Shown: in pieces, positions 12,463 through 23,937 of the stretch
Layout of the letters: every line of letters starts with the position of its first letter
How positions within the stretch are numbered: the first letter of the stretch is position 1
Translations under genes and position numbers: made by a program
Notes under the pieces: generated by a model
Seen by the model: only the letters and a program-made list of their open reading frames with translations
Database searches by the model: none
Told to the model about the DNA's origin: nothing
Assembly (NCBI GenBank): GCA_029204225.1
Contig: CM055102.1
Span: 62,702,218 to 62,766,217 of the forward strand
Direction: 5' to 3'
Length of the DNA stretch: 64,000 nt
Origin: Diphasiastrum complanatum
Taxonomy: Eukaryota; Streptophyta; Lycopodiopsida; Lycopodiales; Lycopodiaceae

Positions 12463-14190
12463 TTTAGAACCCTATTGTAGATTGGTCCAAATGCGGGTCT
12501 TTCTCATAAAGACCTCTCAGGGAGAGATAAAAGTTTATACTGATCTCAGTGAAGGAAAGTTTGTTCACTCCACCAATTTGACTAAGTGCATCAGCCATTT
12601 GATTAGATGAGCCCTTGATATACCGCATGTCAAAGTCAAATTCTTGCATGAGTTCTGCCCATCTGGCCTTACGACCTCGCAAATCATTCTGATTACAAAA
12701 AAACTTTAAAGGTTGATGATCAATATCAATCATGAATTTATTACCGTACAGGTAATGCCTCCATGATTTCAAAGCATGGATCACATCAAAAAGCTCTTTT
12801 TCTTGAGTGGTGTACCTGACCTGTGCATCAGTTAGTATCTTACTCTCAAAGGCAATGGGCTAACCCTCCTGTAAGAGAACAGCTCCAATAGCCGTATCAC
12901 TCGCGTCAGTGTTAATGACGAATGACAAATCTGGATCCGCTATCCTGAAAACTAGAGCTGAGGCAATTAGAAGCTTGAGTTTGTGAAAACTCTCATCTAA
13001 TTTCTCATTTTTTCTAATAGGAGGACTTGGCCTACCTTTGCGACTTTTTACTCCTTTCAACATTTTGTTGAGAGGTGAAGCAATCTTCGAGTAGTCCTCT
13101 GCAAATCTACGAAAACACAGTGAAACCTAAGAATGACTTAAGTTCACACACCGTTTTAGGAATTGGCCATTCCACTGACATCTTCACCTTTTCTTCGTCA
13201 ATTTTGATCCCAAAGGAGGTAATCTTATGACCTAGGTAAAGAAGTTCCTTCTTGAAGAATTCACACTTTGATTCCTTAGCATAAAGCTTCTCTTGTGTAG
13301 ACAGTACAGAGATGCTTAGCATGTCTTTGAGTATTCTGCTATAGATCAGAATATCGTCCAGAAACACTACTACAAACTTCCCCAAATATGGACGAAATAA
13401 ATCGTTCATCATTTGCTGGAAAGTAGCCTGGAGCATTTGTCAAACCAAAGGGTAATACAAGAAACTCGTAGTGGCCAAACCTGGTCCTAAAACTAGTTTT
13501 AGATACATCTTCCGAATGTATCGTACTTAGATCAATTTTCATGAAGTATTTAGCTCCATTCAAAAATTGATCTATGAGATCATCCAACCTGGGCAATGGG
13601 TATTTATTTTTAATTGTAAATTTGTTCAGACCCTTGTAATCTACACATAGCCAGAAACTCCCATCTTTCTTACCCTTAAGAAGGATAGGTGCTCTCCATG
13701 GAGATTTACTTGGTCTTATGTGCCCCATCCTGAGCTACTCCTCGCTCTGCCTAGCCACTTCGTCCTCTTCCTTCTGACTAAACCGATATGGTTGTCTGAA
13801 GATAGGGACGGCTATCGGGCAGAAGATCTATCTTATGATCCACCGATCAAGCGGGTGGTAGTCCATAAGGTAGTTGCTTTGGAAAAACTTCATTGACCTC
13901 TTGCATTAAATCTTGCAAAAGCTGTTGTTTCTGATGCGAGTTTTCGGTGTTAAAGCATGAAAACACATTCACATCCCCAACATCACAATGGACACTATAT
14001 TTCAAAAGCAAGTGAAAGAGTTCACACTCAAAATCATGAAGTTTCTCAATTGATTCAGCCAAGCAAACCATCGGCGATGGAAGTACATTGGTCTCTCAAA
14101 AAATAGAGACAATCTAATCAAACTTATCTTTAAATATCATAGAACGATTTTTAAAATCTATCTCTAAAGCCAACCAAGGTGCGGAATTCG
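12463..14190 (-). pseudogene. Ty3/gypsy pol relic (protease end, RT, RNase H)
   Basis: In transcript order it holds the end of the protease region (14,190-14,090, two in-frame stops), a linker (14,071-13,847), reverse transcriptase (13,728-13,107) and RNase H (13,063-12,464). The RT shows [30 protein letters not shown] and the catalytic FLDDILIY. RNase H shows INTDASD and WRHYLYGNKF, and ends with SNQMADALSQIGG. At least two frameshifts and missing pieces break the frame. The closest relative in the window is the plus-strand element around 38.4-45.8 kb, which shares the linker motif DVGDVNVFSCFNTENSH. The 3' end (integrase and LTR) is lost where the CT-rich repeat begins. Confidence 0.85.
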
Positions 14191-14277
14191 AATGGAACAA
14201 GAAAACTCAGACATATGAAAGATAAACAACATAAGCATTCGACATCCAAGATCAGACACAACCAGAAAATAATCTAT

Positions 14278-15352
14278 ATTGATTTTCCCTTATTTCTTCA
14301 GGGGTACTGCATGTGAATCCATGCAGTGCGTTGGCGTGAGAGAAGCACGGTTCTCTCATGAGTAGTAGTCTCGCTTCACTAGCAGACAATTGGATCTTCT
14401 GATCCTAGACAGAATTATCTTCTCGCACACAGGCGGAGCTTCTGTTTGTGATCGTCTTGATTGCTTACTAGCATCAGACTTCTTCAATGTCTCTTCTCTC
14501 TTAGTTACACTACGTATATCCTATTCTGATATGTGTCAAGTACTATCCAATAATATGGTCTCTCTTGTAAACCTAAGATTAGAGTGATTAAACATCTACA
14601 TCTAATCGAGGAATTACAAGAGTGGCAATTAGCCACAACCTAGGAAGTATCTGCTAACGTCATGCCATCAGGTTAGATCTCTGTACTTCTGGGTACTTGC
14701 ATGATCTCTGGTGGTACTCCTTGGAGCACGAGGACAAAACGAATTTCGTTTCCACCGTGTTGCTGGACCACAAAGGAATCTTGTTCATGGATTCTTCGTG
14801 GTTGCGAACCATTCATGTTCGCGAACCGTTCGTCTTCGTCTTCATTGACTTTTGTGTTTGCGAAACTTTTCGTGTTTCGTGTCTCCAAATGTTTGAGTTC
14901 GCGAACATCTTCGCCAGGTGAAGGGCTGAAAGCTAGCAAGGCTTTGTAATCAGAAACACTTTGTTTCTTCAGCTCCCTCTCAAATCATGGTAGCTTTATG
15001 ATCCCGAGACTGCTCTTTTGCCTCTCAAAGAGCCCTTTGTCCAGAGCTTTAGTCTATATTGATTTTCTCTGATTTTCTCAGGGGCACTGCATGCGAATCC
15101 ATAGTGTGTTGGCATGAGAGAAGCACGGTTCTCTCACGAATAGTAGTCTCGCTTCACTGTCAGACAATTGGATCTTCTGGTCCTAGACAAAATTATCTTC
15201 TCGCATGCAGGCGGAGCTTCTGTCTGTGTTCAACTTCTCATGTCTCAAGATGTTCGAGTTCACGAACATCTTCGTCAGATGAAGGGTTTGTAATCAGAAA
15301 TACTTTGTAAGGCTTTGTAAAGCTAGCAAGGCTTTGTAATCAGAAACACTTT
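14278..15352. repeat. local duplication flanking the gag relic
   Basis: About 14,278-14,452 and 15,055-15,225 are direct repeats of about 170 bp that share GAGAGAAGCACGGTTCTCTC and CAGACAATTGGATCTTCTG. A second block, GCTAGCAAGGCTTTGTAATC, occurs at about 14,930 and 15,330, where it is the 3' end of the gag relic. The simplest reading is a tandem duplication of gag-flanking sequence with a later internal deletion in one copy. Confidence 0.75.
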
Positions 15353-15874
15353 GTTTCTTGAATGCCGGTAAATCCACAGTCATGAAACTTGACGACTTTG
15401 CTTTCCGTTTGGGGCACTGTTTAGCACGGTGCCCGGGTTTATTGCAAAGGAAACATAGATTTTGTTTAAGTGCCGCTAACCGTGCTTTGTCTTTCACCAC
15501 CAATTTCTTCCTATTCTTTTTTTTTTTTACTGTTGGTACGCTTTTGCTTCCAGCTCATCAAAAAACCATTTTTTACACTTGTTAGACTTTTCTTGCTTGG
15601 GTTTCGGGGCCGTTTGGTCGTGCACGCTTTTCCATGATGCAACAATTGTACTATCATAGGCTTTCGCCACATGGATAGCATCCTTTAGTGAGTTAAGGAT
15701 ATTTTGTTTGCATTCATTTTGATAGTCAACTGACAGTCCGACAATAAATTGCCACCGTGCCAACTTACGATCAAAAAGCGGGACCTTGGCCAAAGAGTCC
15801 AAGAACTCTTGGACATAACCATTCAGTTCTCGGCTGCCCATTTTGCAGTTGATAAACCAAATATATAGGTCAGA
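15294..15874 (-). pseudogene. Ty3/gypsy gag relic with CCHC zinc knuckle
   Basis: Two adjoining frames (15,874-15,527 and 15,503-15,294) are separated by a short frame-breaking stretch with a poly-T run. The first resembles the end of a retrotransposon Gag domain (GYVQEFLDSLAKVP, then ARWQFIVGL). The second carries the zinc knuckle CFLCNKPGHRAKQC, which fits CX2CX4HX4C, followed by a basic KRKAK stretch. Its upstream part is cut off exactly where the copia LTR begins, so the copia element probably inserted into this gag. It is the likely gag of the pol relic at 12.5-14.2 kb. Confidence 0.7.
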
Positions 15875-16139
15875 TGTCAACAATCAGAAATGCAACATCA
15901 AGCATTCACCATAAACAATCACCAAGTAGGGAGACGAAAGAAGAACACAAAATATCACTCTATCACACTAACTTCATACTGAATATAAAATGTACATATA
16001 AACCCTGAACCCTGATAGAGAGAGAAAATCTATGAATAGACTAATAGACTAGCCTACGGCTAATTACAGCTGGTAACAGCTGTCAACATTAATGTACATC
16101 ATAAACATTAACAATGAAGTTTATCATTGATTTCTAACA
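15875..16139 (-). repeat. 3' LTR of a Ty1/copia element
   Basis: On the minus strand it starts TGTTAGAAATCAATG right after a purine run (GAGGGAGAG at 16,150-16,142) and ends in CA at 15,875. Length is 265 bp. Flanking sequence on the left is the gypsy gag frame. The matching 5' LTR was not found. Confidence 0.7.
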
Positions 16140-16290
16140 CTCTCCCTCAATGATAAAATTACATTCTTCTATTCCTAATAGAGTACTAAACCTCTCAAAT
16201 TTATATCTACCTAATGACTTAGTAAAAATATCTGTCATTGATCTTCAGATTTACAAAAAACAAATCAATGGCTCCATCAAGAATTTTCTC

Positions 16291-16665
16291 TCAAATAAAA
16301 TGATAGTGTATTTTGATGTGCTTGGTTCGAGCATGTAAAACTGGATTTTTGACAAGGTGAATGCAGCTTTGATTGTTACAAGATATAGTAGTAGCATCCA
16401 CTTGTGGCTGACCTAAATCCGCAAGCAATCTTCGTAACCATACCGCTTCTTGTGTAGCATTGCTGAGTGCTCGATATTCAGCTTCCGTTGATGATAAAGC
16501 TAATGTAGGTCGCCTTTTGCTGCTCCATGAAATTGCATCTGTAGCATAGCTAAATGTATGACCACTGGTAGATCTTCTGTCATCAATATTACCTGCCCAA
16601 TCGGCATCTGTATAAGCTACCAGCATTGGTGCTTCAGGCTGATCATATTTCAAACCAAAATTCAA
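16291..16665 (-). pseudogene. copia RNase H domain
   Basis: Continuous frame with AYTDADWAGNIDDRRSTSG, ISWSSKRRPTLALSSTEAEY and HTRTKHI-type text near its end (HARTKHIKIHYHFI). These are standard Ty1/copia RNase H blocks. It is the 3' coding end of the minus-strand copia element and lies about 150 bp before its LTR. Confidence 0.9.
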
Positions 16666-16704
16666 TGTCCCTCGAATGTATCTGAGAATATGTTTGGTAG
16701 ACTT

Positions 16705-17408
16705 TCAGTGTGCTTGACTAGGATCTTGCATAAATTGACTAACAACACCAACAACATAAGAAATATCAGGTTGTGCGTGTGTCAAATAAATCAAACTACT
16801 CACGAGCTGTCTATACAAATAAGCATCCACTTTCTCAAATTCATCATATGCAGTAAGCTTCATGTTGACATCCATAGGTGTACTCAAGGACTTACAATCC
16901 TGCATATTGAACTTATAAAGCAAATCTCATGCATATTTGCTTGTGTAAGAAAGACCATGTCTTCTTTTTGCCATACTTCAATGCCAAGACAATAGTGCAT
17001 CAATCCTAGATCACTCATGTCAAAAGCATTGGAAAGATTTGATTTGATTTCATTAATTAACCTCTTGTTACTTCCTGTAATAATCAAACCATCCACGTAC
17101 AACACAATAAACACTATATCTGAATCTTGCCTTAGAATGTAAAGATTAGGATCAGCATCACTCTTTACCATTCCCCTTCGCTTGAAGTGCTCATCAATGC
17201 AAGAGTACCATGCTCATGGTGCTTGCTTCAATCCATATATGGCTTTGTTGAGTTTACAAACCGAATGATCTCTTCTAGGCTCAACAAACCCTTGAGGTTG
17301 CTCTAAATATACCTCTTCATCCAATACTCCATTAAGAAAAGCATATTTGACGTCCATTTTTGCTGGATTTTCCAACCATAGAAAGTAGAAATTGCAATGA
17401 TAGAACAA
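16705..17408 (-). pseudogene. copia reverse transcriptase, broken
   Basis: Three frames in series carry [33 protein letters not shown] and then LYVDGLIITGSN, LGLMHYCLGIEV and LIYLTHAQPDISYVV. The catalytic box is normally YVDD; here it reads YVDG, which removes one of the two metal-binding aspartates. Together with the frameshifts this marks the enzyme as dead. Confidence 0.88.
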
Positions 17409-17488
17409 ATAGTTACCATTTTAGCTACAGGTGCGTAGGTCTCCTCAAAGTCTATACCTTCCTGCTGCTCAAAACCTCTTGCAACTAA

Positions 17489-19011
17489 TCATGCCTTGTA
17501 CTTGTTGAGTTGCCCATCCACTCCATACTTCATCTTGTAGATCCACTTACATGTGATAGGCGTCTTACCATCAGGTAGCTCAACCAAGTCCCACATTTTG
17601 TTCTTCGATATAGCCTCCATTTCTGTTTCCATAGCTGCACGCCACTCCTTGTGTTCCTTTGCTTTGTTAAAAGTTTTAGGTTCTTGAGCCGTTAAGATGG
17701 ATCCCATTAGGGCTAGATCCATCTCTAATCTTGTAGGAGGTTTTTGATTTCTACTTGATCTTCTAAGCTCTCCCTGCTCACTAGATTCGGGAGTATCTCC
17801 CTTCTTTGCACCATCTGTGACTGATAAGTACCATTTAGGTACTCTCTTGGGAATTTCAGCATCAGGCTTGACTTTGTCCAATGGATTTTCTATATCAAAA
17901 TACACTTCCTTCTTGACCTGTACTTTCGCTCCCTCATCAAAAGGTTCAGTGATTACCTTAGATTGTTCACCTTGGCCCATCTCGTCAAACGTAACATCTC
18001 TAGAAATTACAAGATTCTGTGCATTTGTGTCATACATCCTGTATGCCTTGGCCTTCTCATCATATCCAAGGAAAATACACTTGATAGCTTTTGCATCCAA
18101 TTTCCTTCGTTTCTCATCAGGAATATGAGCATAAGCATCACAACCAACTACTCTCAAATGAGAAATATTAGGTTTCTTTCTAGTAACAGCTTCATGAGGT
18201 GTCTTACCTTCCACGGATTTTGTAGGACACCGATTCAGGATGTGCGTAGCTGTGCTACAAGATTCTACCCAAAAGGTATTTGGCAGACCTTGCTTTCGAG
18301 CATTGCCCTGGCCATCTCAACAATAGATCTATTCTTTCGTTCTGCAACTCCATTTTGCTGTGGTGAATAAGGTGTTGTAGTCTGTCTCTTGATCCCTTGA
18401 TCTTTGCAAAAATCAATAAATTTTGTCAAAAAATACTCACCACCTCCATCAGATCTCAAAGTTTTGATGCAACATTCTGTTTGCTTTTCAACTAATGCCT
18501 TGAATTCCTTGAACTTAGCAAAGGCATCTAATTTCTTGCTTATGGAATAAATCCAAATGCATTTTCTATAATCATCAATGAAGGTGATAAAGTAATAGTA
18601 GCCATTAAGAGATCTAGTCTGCATAGGTCCACATAGATCATTGTGGACAAGATCTAGGATGCCACTGCCTCTTCTTCCTCCACTTTTGGGAAACCTCTCT
18701 CTGTGTAGTTTTCCCAAAATGCAACCTTCACAAATTTTTCCTTCAAAAGAAATATTAGGCAATCCTATAACTAGATTACCTCTTTTGAGAATCTGTAAAC
18801 TTTGAGCACTAATATGACCGAATTGTTGATGCCAAAGATCACTTCGACTAACAACCATGCTTACCATAGCTTGAGCAAAAGATCTCGCATTCAATTTGTA
18901 GAGTCGATTCCCGTTGACTCTATCTCCTATAGCAATCACTTTGTAGTGATTCTTGATGACATTTGTCGTTGTCAAACTCAACCTTGAGTTGTTGATCAGC
19001 CATCGTCCCAA
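17489..19011 (-). pseudogene. copia integrase and start of RT
   Basis: The frame at 19,011-18,265 has the HHCC zinc region (LWHQQFGH then CEGCILGK) and the catalytic residues in DLVHNDLCGPM, LRSDGGGEY and NGVAERKNRS, so the DDE triad is present. The next frame (18,214-17,489) holds the rest of integrase, the linker, and the start of RT (KEWRAAMETEMEAI). A frameshift lies between the two. A premature stop follows at about 17,490. Confidence 0.88.
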
Positions 19012-19059
19012 CAGATAGTAGATTGTTAGCTAAGCAAGGTACATATTGCACATTGCTTA

Positions 19060-19420
19060 TCCGCTTTATCTTCTCGCTGGCTAACTTCACTGGTACCACT
19101 CCAACTCCTTTAATAGATAGCAATTTGCCATCGACTTGTCCAACTTCATCACCATTGTGAGTTTCCTTGAGTTCTGAATACCACTCTTTCCTGGAAGTGA
19201 TGTGCTTGAATGCACCACTATCAATGTACCAGGTATCCTTGGTTTCATCACTTGTCATTAATGCTGTAGTGAACAATTTTGCGCTCTCACATGTATCATC
19301 TTCATATTGATCATCATCATATTGATGTTGATCAGTATAATTGTTTTCATAATAATAATCATCAAATTGATGTTGATCAGCATAATTTTCCACTTGCCCT
19401 TTGTCTTTTCTTTGTTCCAT
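19060..19420 (-). pseudogene. copia aspartic protease
   Basis: The text DTWYIDSGAFKHITS contains the active-site DSGA of Ty1/copia proteases, and VQYVPCLANNLLSVG follows in the usual place. Upstream is a short Asp/Tyr/Gln-rich stretch with near repeats (DQHQFDDYYYENNYTDQHQ). The frame shifts at the junction to integrase. Confidence 0.85.
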
Positions 19421-19423
19421 CTC

Positions 19424-19740
19424 CTATTTCTTGAAGCATTCATGCTCCCAGTGGCCAGGTTTGTTGCAATACCTACAATTTCTAGGTTTATTTTGCCTAG
19501 AATAGTCGTGTCCCTGACGTCGGTCTTGATTCCAATTGCCTCGATTTGGGCCATCATTGGATTGTTCTTGAAATTGTTGGAATGATCCACGATTTGAGTT
19601 TCCACCTCTTGATTGGTGTCTTCCCGTCTGAATCTTGAAGAGGATGATGATGATAATTAAATAATTTTCTGTAATAGATTTTTGATATATTACAAGGATC
19701 TCTCTGTTGTCATGAATTTGAATGCCTTTCAAAATATCGT
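19424..19740 (-). pseudogene. copia gag C-terminus with zinc knuckle
   Basis: The knuckle CRYCNKPGHWEHEC fits CX2CX4HX4C and is preceded by an Asn/Gly/Arg-rich stretch. A TAG interrupts the frame just before the protease part. Upstream of about 19,740 the copia sequence ends, so most of gag, the PBS and the 5' LTR are missing. Confidence 0.75.
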
Positions 19741-20388
19741 AATACTTGACGAGTTTTTAGCTTGATATCTAAATTGTGCTCTTCTATAAAACCACTGAGA
19801 AAGTTGAACTAAATATTTATTTTTTGAATTGTGTCCTCCATGATTTGTTGCTCTATGAAATTCTCCCCTTGCTTGCCAATGAGATTTCTCCATGCCTTGT
19901 GATGACCAGATACTTAAGCTCCCATATTCCTTTGCAAAATAAGTTGCATGATGAAGAAGGATGTGCTGCAAACAATAGTTTTGATTAGTTACATCAGTAG
20001 AAAAAGATATAAGACTAAATGAGAAAAGTACTAGATAATGATATAGATTAGCACCATGTAATGAGTAACGTTGTCTTTTTTCCAACAATCATGTATAGAT
20101 TCTACAAATGTGGTGCAATGATTTTGCAAAGTCCTCATATCTTCTGATGATAGGTTTTCTTTCCTGATAACACCTATGAGTTTGTCTAAGTTGGTCCACA
20201 CTTGTCCCTTTTCCACTCGATTACTTCCTTCCAATGCTCGTGTGGCTTGAACAATTTCTCTCCAAATTTCGTATCTAACACTTGATTCTTTGCATGTGTG
20301 ATTGGATGAGAATCTTCTTGCTTTAGCACCTCCAATTGATGGCTTATTAGGAACATTTCATTTTTTCCTGGAGAGTCTGCCACTTTTT
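19741..20388 (-). pseudogene. unrecognised spliced gene relic
   Basis: I do not recognise the family. An acceptor (TTGTTTGCAG) at about 19,971 opens an exon reading HILLHHATYFAKEYGSLSIW, then SQGMEKSHWQARGEFHR and LSQWFYRRAQF. The exon before it ends NVTHYM at a GT donor near 20,056, and further upstream are LKQEDSHPITHAK and GEKLFKPHEHWKEVIEW. A one-base frame change near 20,225 separates two parts. The run of conserved-looking Trp, His and Gly residues suggests it was a real protein, possibly transposon-encoded. Its 5' end falls in a repeat shared with two other places in the window. Confidence 0.45.
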
Positions 20389-21432
20389 GAATGCATTTAT
20401 ACACAATGAAATTTACTCTAGATACATGGTATCCAAGAACCATCAAAGTCTTTTTCATTACAACCAGAACATGTGACAATATTACTTTATGGTCTATGGC
20501 TAATAGAAGGCATCAAAAAGCTAAAAGAGAATGAATAGTAGAGTTTGAAACTAAAAGTGGACAAATCAGTAACAAAATAAAATCAAATTTTAATAAATGA
20601 TGGTCGTCTTTCTTGAACCACATATGTTTGCTTAACTAGGGTTAGTTCAAAATAGACTTATGTTAACCACAAGTGTTAAGACTCGAGCAATCGAGAAACT
20701 TGCGGGCAACAAGTACGGTCCAATCACAAGTCAAGACCCTGCTCGACGGGAGTTTTGGATTGTACAAAATATGACCGGAAAGCTGGTAGATGTAGAAATG
20801 GTTACCATGTCGTGCATGCATTGACAAGACACAATAGTAGATTTGGTTTGTGGATGGCCTGAAGGAACATTGGTAGTCAACAGATGAGAGGCCTGGATGA
20901 AGTCTAATATACAAATCACAACAATACACTTGAGAGAAAAGAAAGTTACATCTACTCCTATAACTTTCATCACCACGCATATACTTTTGCCTCAACATAT
21001 CCATCAAGTACATTGCTAGAACAACTCAATTGTTTGTTTACATGCAAGCTTCAAAAGCTCTTTACCAATTTTACATGAAAAGGGAATTTGAACTAGTGGC
21101 ATCTAGATACTAGAAGCAGATTGTCTACTTTCTTGATAGATTCTAGGTTTTGTCACTTAGGAACATCAATCACACTCGAGTAACACTACCTAAACAGATT
21201 TGCATTGGTTCCAATCTAGAGGACATTATGTAAGAATGGTAGTCATATGTGCAATATTTGCAGTTTTTTCAAGGATTGCACATCTACTAAAAGAGTGATT
21301 GCATAAAATGTTTTCAAGATCTTATCCACTAGTGATATGTGGAGTTCCATCCAGAATAGAACCTACACAAGAAAGGAGCCATGCAATCTCTAACCTTACG
21401 GAGTCCACCCACAAAGAGACAAACCATCAACT
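20389..21432. repeat. dispersed repeat, copy A
   Basis: 20,389-21,103 matches 52,522-53,407 in the same orientation and part of 32,500-33,380 inverted. 21,104-21,432 matches 55,053-55,388. Relative to that second copy, this one lacks about 170 bp (52,918-53,085) and the 1.6 kb block 53,408-55,052. No coding domain was recognised in it. Confidence 0.8.
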
Positions 21433-21470
21433 TCGTTGTAGCAACGCCACAATACACAATTTTCTATCAA

Positions 21471-21475
21471 TATTG
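21471..21475. other. target-site duplication TATTG, left
   Basis: The five bases TATTG lie immediately before the LTR at 21,476 and recur immediately after the second LTR at 23,933-23,937. They mark an intact integration event. Confidence 0.85.
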
Positions 21476-21730
21476 AGTTAAAATAGCAATGATCGACTTA
21501 TACAATGGTTTTTTATTTCGACGGCACCACGTGTGCTCAGTTCTAGAACTATCGGGCCGTCTTTTTGTTACGAGCCCTTTGAGTGCTTCTAAGCAACTTT
21601 ATCTTTATACTTGCTTATTAGTTGAATATACAGTTTGTGGAGAGCAATTCTGTTGTCTTGTCTTATTGCACTTGACGTTGTGTTGTGGTGATTAATCCGA
21701 TCAATTTTTTTTTAAACTGTTTTCTTAACT
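21476..21730 (+). repeat. 5' LTR, non-canonical ends AGTTAA...TTAACT
   Basis: This is 255 bp, matched by the LTR at 23,677-23,932 over its full length. The termini are AGTTAA and TTAACT, a perfect 6 bp inverted repeat but without the usual TG..CA. The boundary is fixed on the right by the PBS and on the outside by the TATTG duplication. Confidence 0.85.
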
Positions 21731-21744
21731 TGGTATCAGAGCCC
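21731..21744 (+). other. primer-binding site (initiator tRNA-Met)
   Basis: TGGTATCAGAGCCC directly follows the 5' LTR and is the classic plant PBS complementary to the 3' end of initiator tRNA-Met. Confidence 0.9.
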
Positions 21745-23114
21745 TTGGTGGCTACAATCACCGGACAAGAACAGAGAGCTGCGAATTCATGATGGTTTGT
21801 TGGCTAGGAAGCACAAAACCGAGTCTGTGGAGATTTGTGGAATGGCTTGAAACTGTAAAAAGGATTCAGAGACAGGGAATTGTCGGCTGAATCAGAAGGC
21901 AAGCAAAGATTGAAACTGAAAATTCTTCTGGAGGGTTGCTTGGCATTTGTGATTCGTTGAATCCAATCAAACATCGTTTGAAGAGCGGTTTGGTGCAGAT
22001 GATTGCTTACTGTAGGGCGACCTCAGAGGGATAGGTAGCTGATCAAAGAAATCCTCAAAAGGGTCAAATAAAGCCCAAATTATCTTCTTCCTTGACAACT
22101 AGGATTTTAAGTCAGGAAAACACATTTCTCTCTCAATACAAAACCTTTTTTGAAGCTATAAAGAGCTAGAGGTGGGCGCCCTAGCAACACGACCCTACCT
22201 GTAAGAAGCCGTTGGCGACGATGAGCTCTGGAAGATACTGGAGCAGTTTGAACCTGCATCCATGGCAAAACCCTAGCAGGAACTCATGATGGAGAGGAAG
22301 AGAGTCGTGGAGGATCTCTCGGGATAGTCACGCGCACTGAATGAGGCTAGGAACTTCGTGTTTCAAAGTGTATTGCAGTTGGAGAACAGATCTTCAATGC
22401 ACACAAATGCGCAGGATCGTTGGTTGGAGACCCATCGCGATCGACGGACATGATTGGAAGTTCGGAAGACTATGCCAGCCGTCAGATTGAAACTACTGGT
22501 GGAGATGGGATTTGAAAGGTCCCTGAAGAACTGGAAAGCAAAATAGGCCTTCTTTTCATTTAAAATTTTCAAACCGAAAAAATTGTTGGGCCCCAAGTTT
22601 TTGAAGGGTGAAGTTTATGTACACTGAAGAAACAATTCAAAAAAACTCAAAGTGCCCTTATTTTCACCTCCTTTAGCCTATTTTGGCCAAACGAAAGGCT
22701 ATAGCCTTCAAACGAAGGTCACCCTAACTATACCTGCAAGTACAGTACGCCAAAATAGAGTGATTGCCACAGAGAAAGTGTCCGAAGTGCGCCAAAAGTG
22801 ATTTCACCATTCCACTGGGCATGTAGATGGGAGTTGGTGATGAAGATACCAAAATGGTATGAAAAGATCATGAAAGACACAAAGCTAAATCAACCGGGAT
22901 CTAGCACACAAGGAGAAGTGAGAAGATCAATGCGAGAAGGGAAGTCTCCCGATCGTTATCATGTGAACTAAGCCCTAATGAGTGACATTTTGAAGTGTCG
23001 AGAGCCATCAACCTTTGATGAAGCAAAATCACAAAGAGTGGCAAAGGGCAATGGAAGATGAGATGGAATCCATACTAACCTTGGCGTAACCTATAAAAGA
23101 CTGTTTTACCTAAG

Positions 23115-23585
23115 TTGCAGGGTTATGTTGACGCTGATTGGGCAGGAAATGTAGATGATAGAAAGTCAACAACAGGTTATGCCTTCAATTTTGGTAGCAG
23201 TTGTTTTTCATGGTCCAGCAAGAAGAAAGATACCATTTCTCTTTCTTCTATAGAAGCCAAATATAGAGCGTTAAGTTCTGCTACCCAGGAAGTTGTTTGG
23301 CTACGTAAGTTGTTATGTGAGATTGGCATAAAGCAGGTAAATCCTACTGCTATTTTCCGTGACAGCCAAAGTGGAATACAATTGGCTAAGAATCCTGTCT
23401 TTCACACGAGGACAAAACATATTGAGGTAAAATATTACTTTGTGTGTGAAAAGCTACAATATGAAGATATATGTATTGTACATTGTTCTACGTTGTTACA
23501 AGTTGCTGATATATTTACGAAAGCTTTAAGTATAGAAAAGTTTGAGACTTTTAGAGCCAAAGTTGGCTTAGATCTGGTTATCTAA
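23115..23585 (+). pseudogene. copia RNase H domain, uninterrupted
   Basis: The frame reads GYVDADWAGNVDDRKSTTGY, CFSWSSKKKDTISLSS, ATQEVVWLRKLL and HTRTKHIEVKYYFV, and ends with ADIFTKALSIEKFE, the usual end of Ty1/copia Pol. The conserved EAEY box reads EAKY. It is open from its first recognisable residue to a natural stop, although the rest of pol is gone. Confidence 0.9.
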
Positions 23586-23665
23586 AAAGCCTTTACTTTT
23601 AATACTATCATGGAGGTATGTTCCATGAATAGAGTAAACTTTAAAATAAAGAGAGATGTTGTTCA

Positions 23666-23676
23666 TTGAGGGAGAG
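23666..23676 (+). other. polypurine tract
   Basis: The purine run TTGAGGGAGAG lies directly before the 3' LTR. It matches the purine run before the copia LTR at 16,139 on the other strand. Confidence 0.8.
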
Positions 23677-23932
23677 AGTTAAAATAGCAATGATCGATTT
23701 ATACAGTGCTTTCTTATTTCGACGACACCATGTGTGCTCATTTCTAGAATTATCGGGTCGTCTTTCTTTTATGATCCCTTTGAGTGCTTTTAAGCAACTT
23801 TATCTTTGTACTTGCTTATCAGTTGAATATATAGTGTGTGGAGAGCAATTCTGTTGTCTTGTCTTATTGCACTTGACGTTGTACTGTGGTGATTGATCCG
23901 GTCGGGTTTTTTTTTAAACTGTTTTCTTAACT
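23677..23932 (+). repeat. 3' LTR, non-canonical ends
   Basis: 256 bp copy of the LTR at 21,476. It begins AGTTAAAATAGC and ends CTTAACT, followed by TATTG. Confidence 0.85.
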
Positions 23933-23937
23933 TATTG

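Larger units (their letters stand above)
21476..23932 (+). mobile_element. 2.46 kb non-autonomous copia-like LTR element
   Basis: It has two LTRs, a tRNA-Met primer site, a polypurine tract and a TATTG target duplication. Between them only an RNase H domain is recognisable (23,115-23,585). The roughly 1.3 kb after the PBS has no intact frame, and gag, protease, integrase and RT are missing or unrecognisable. It must have moved with proteins supplied by another element, or was deleted internally after insertion. Confidence 0.85.

Noticed and set aside
20663-21013. Open frames over repeat A (also at 32,624 and 53,046)
   Set aside because: They recur because the DNA is duplicated; the text has no domain, differs in frame between copies, and no splice pattern supports it.
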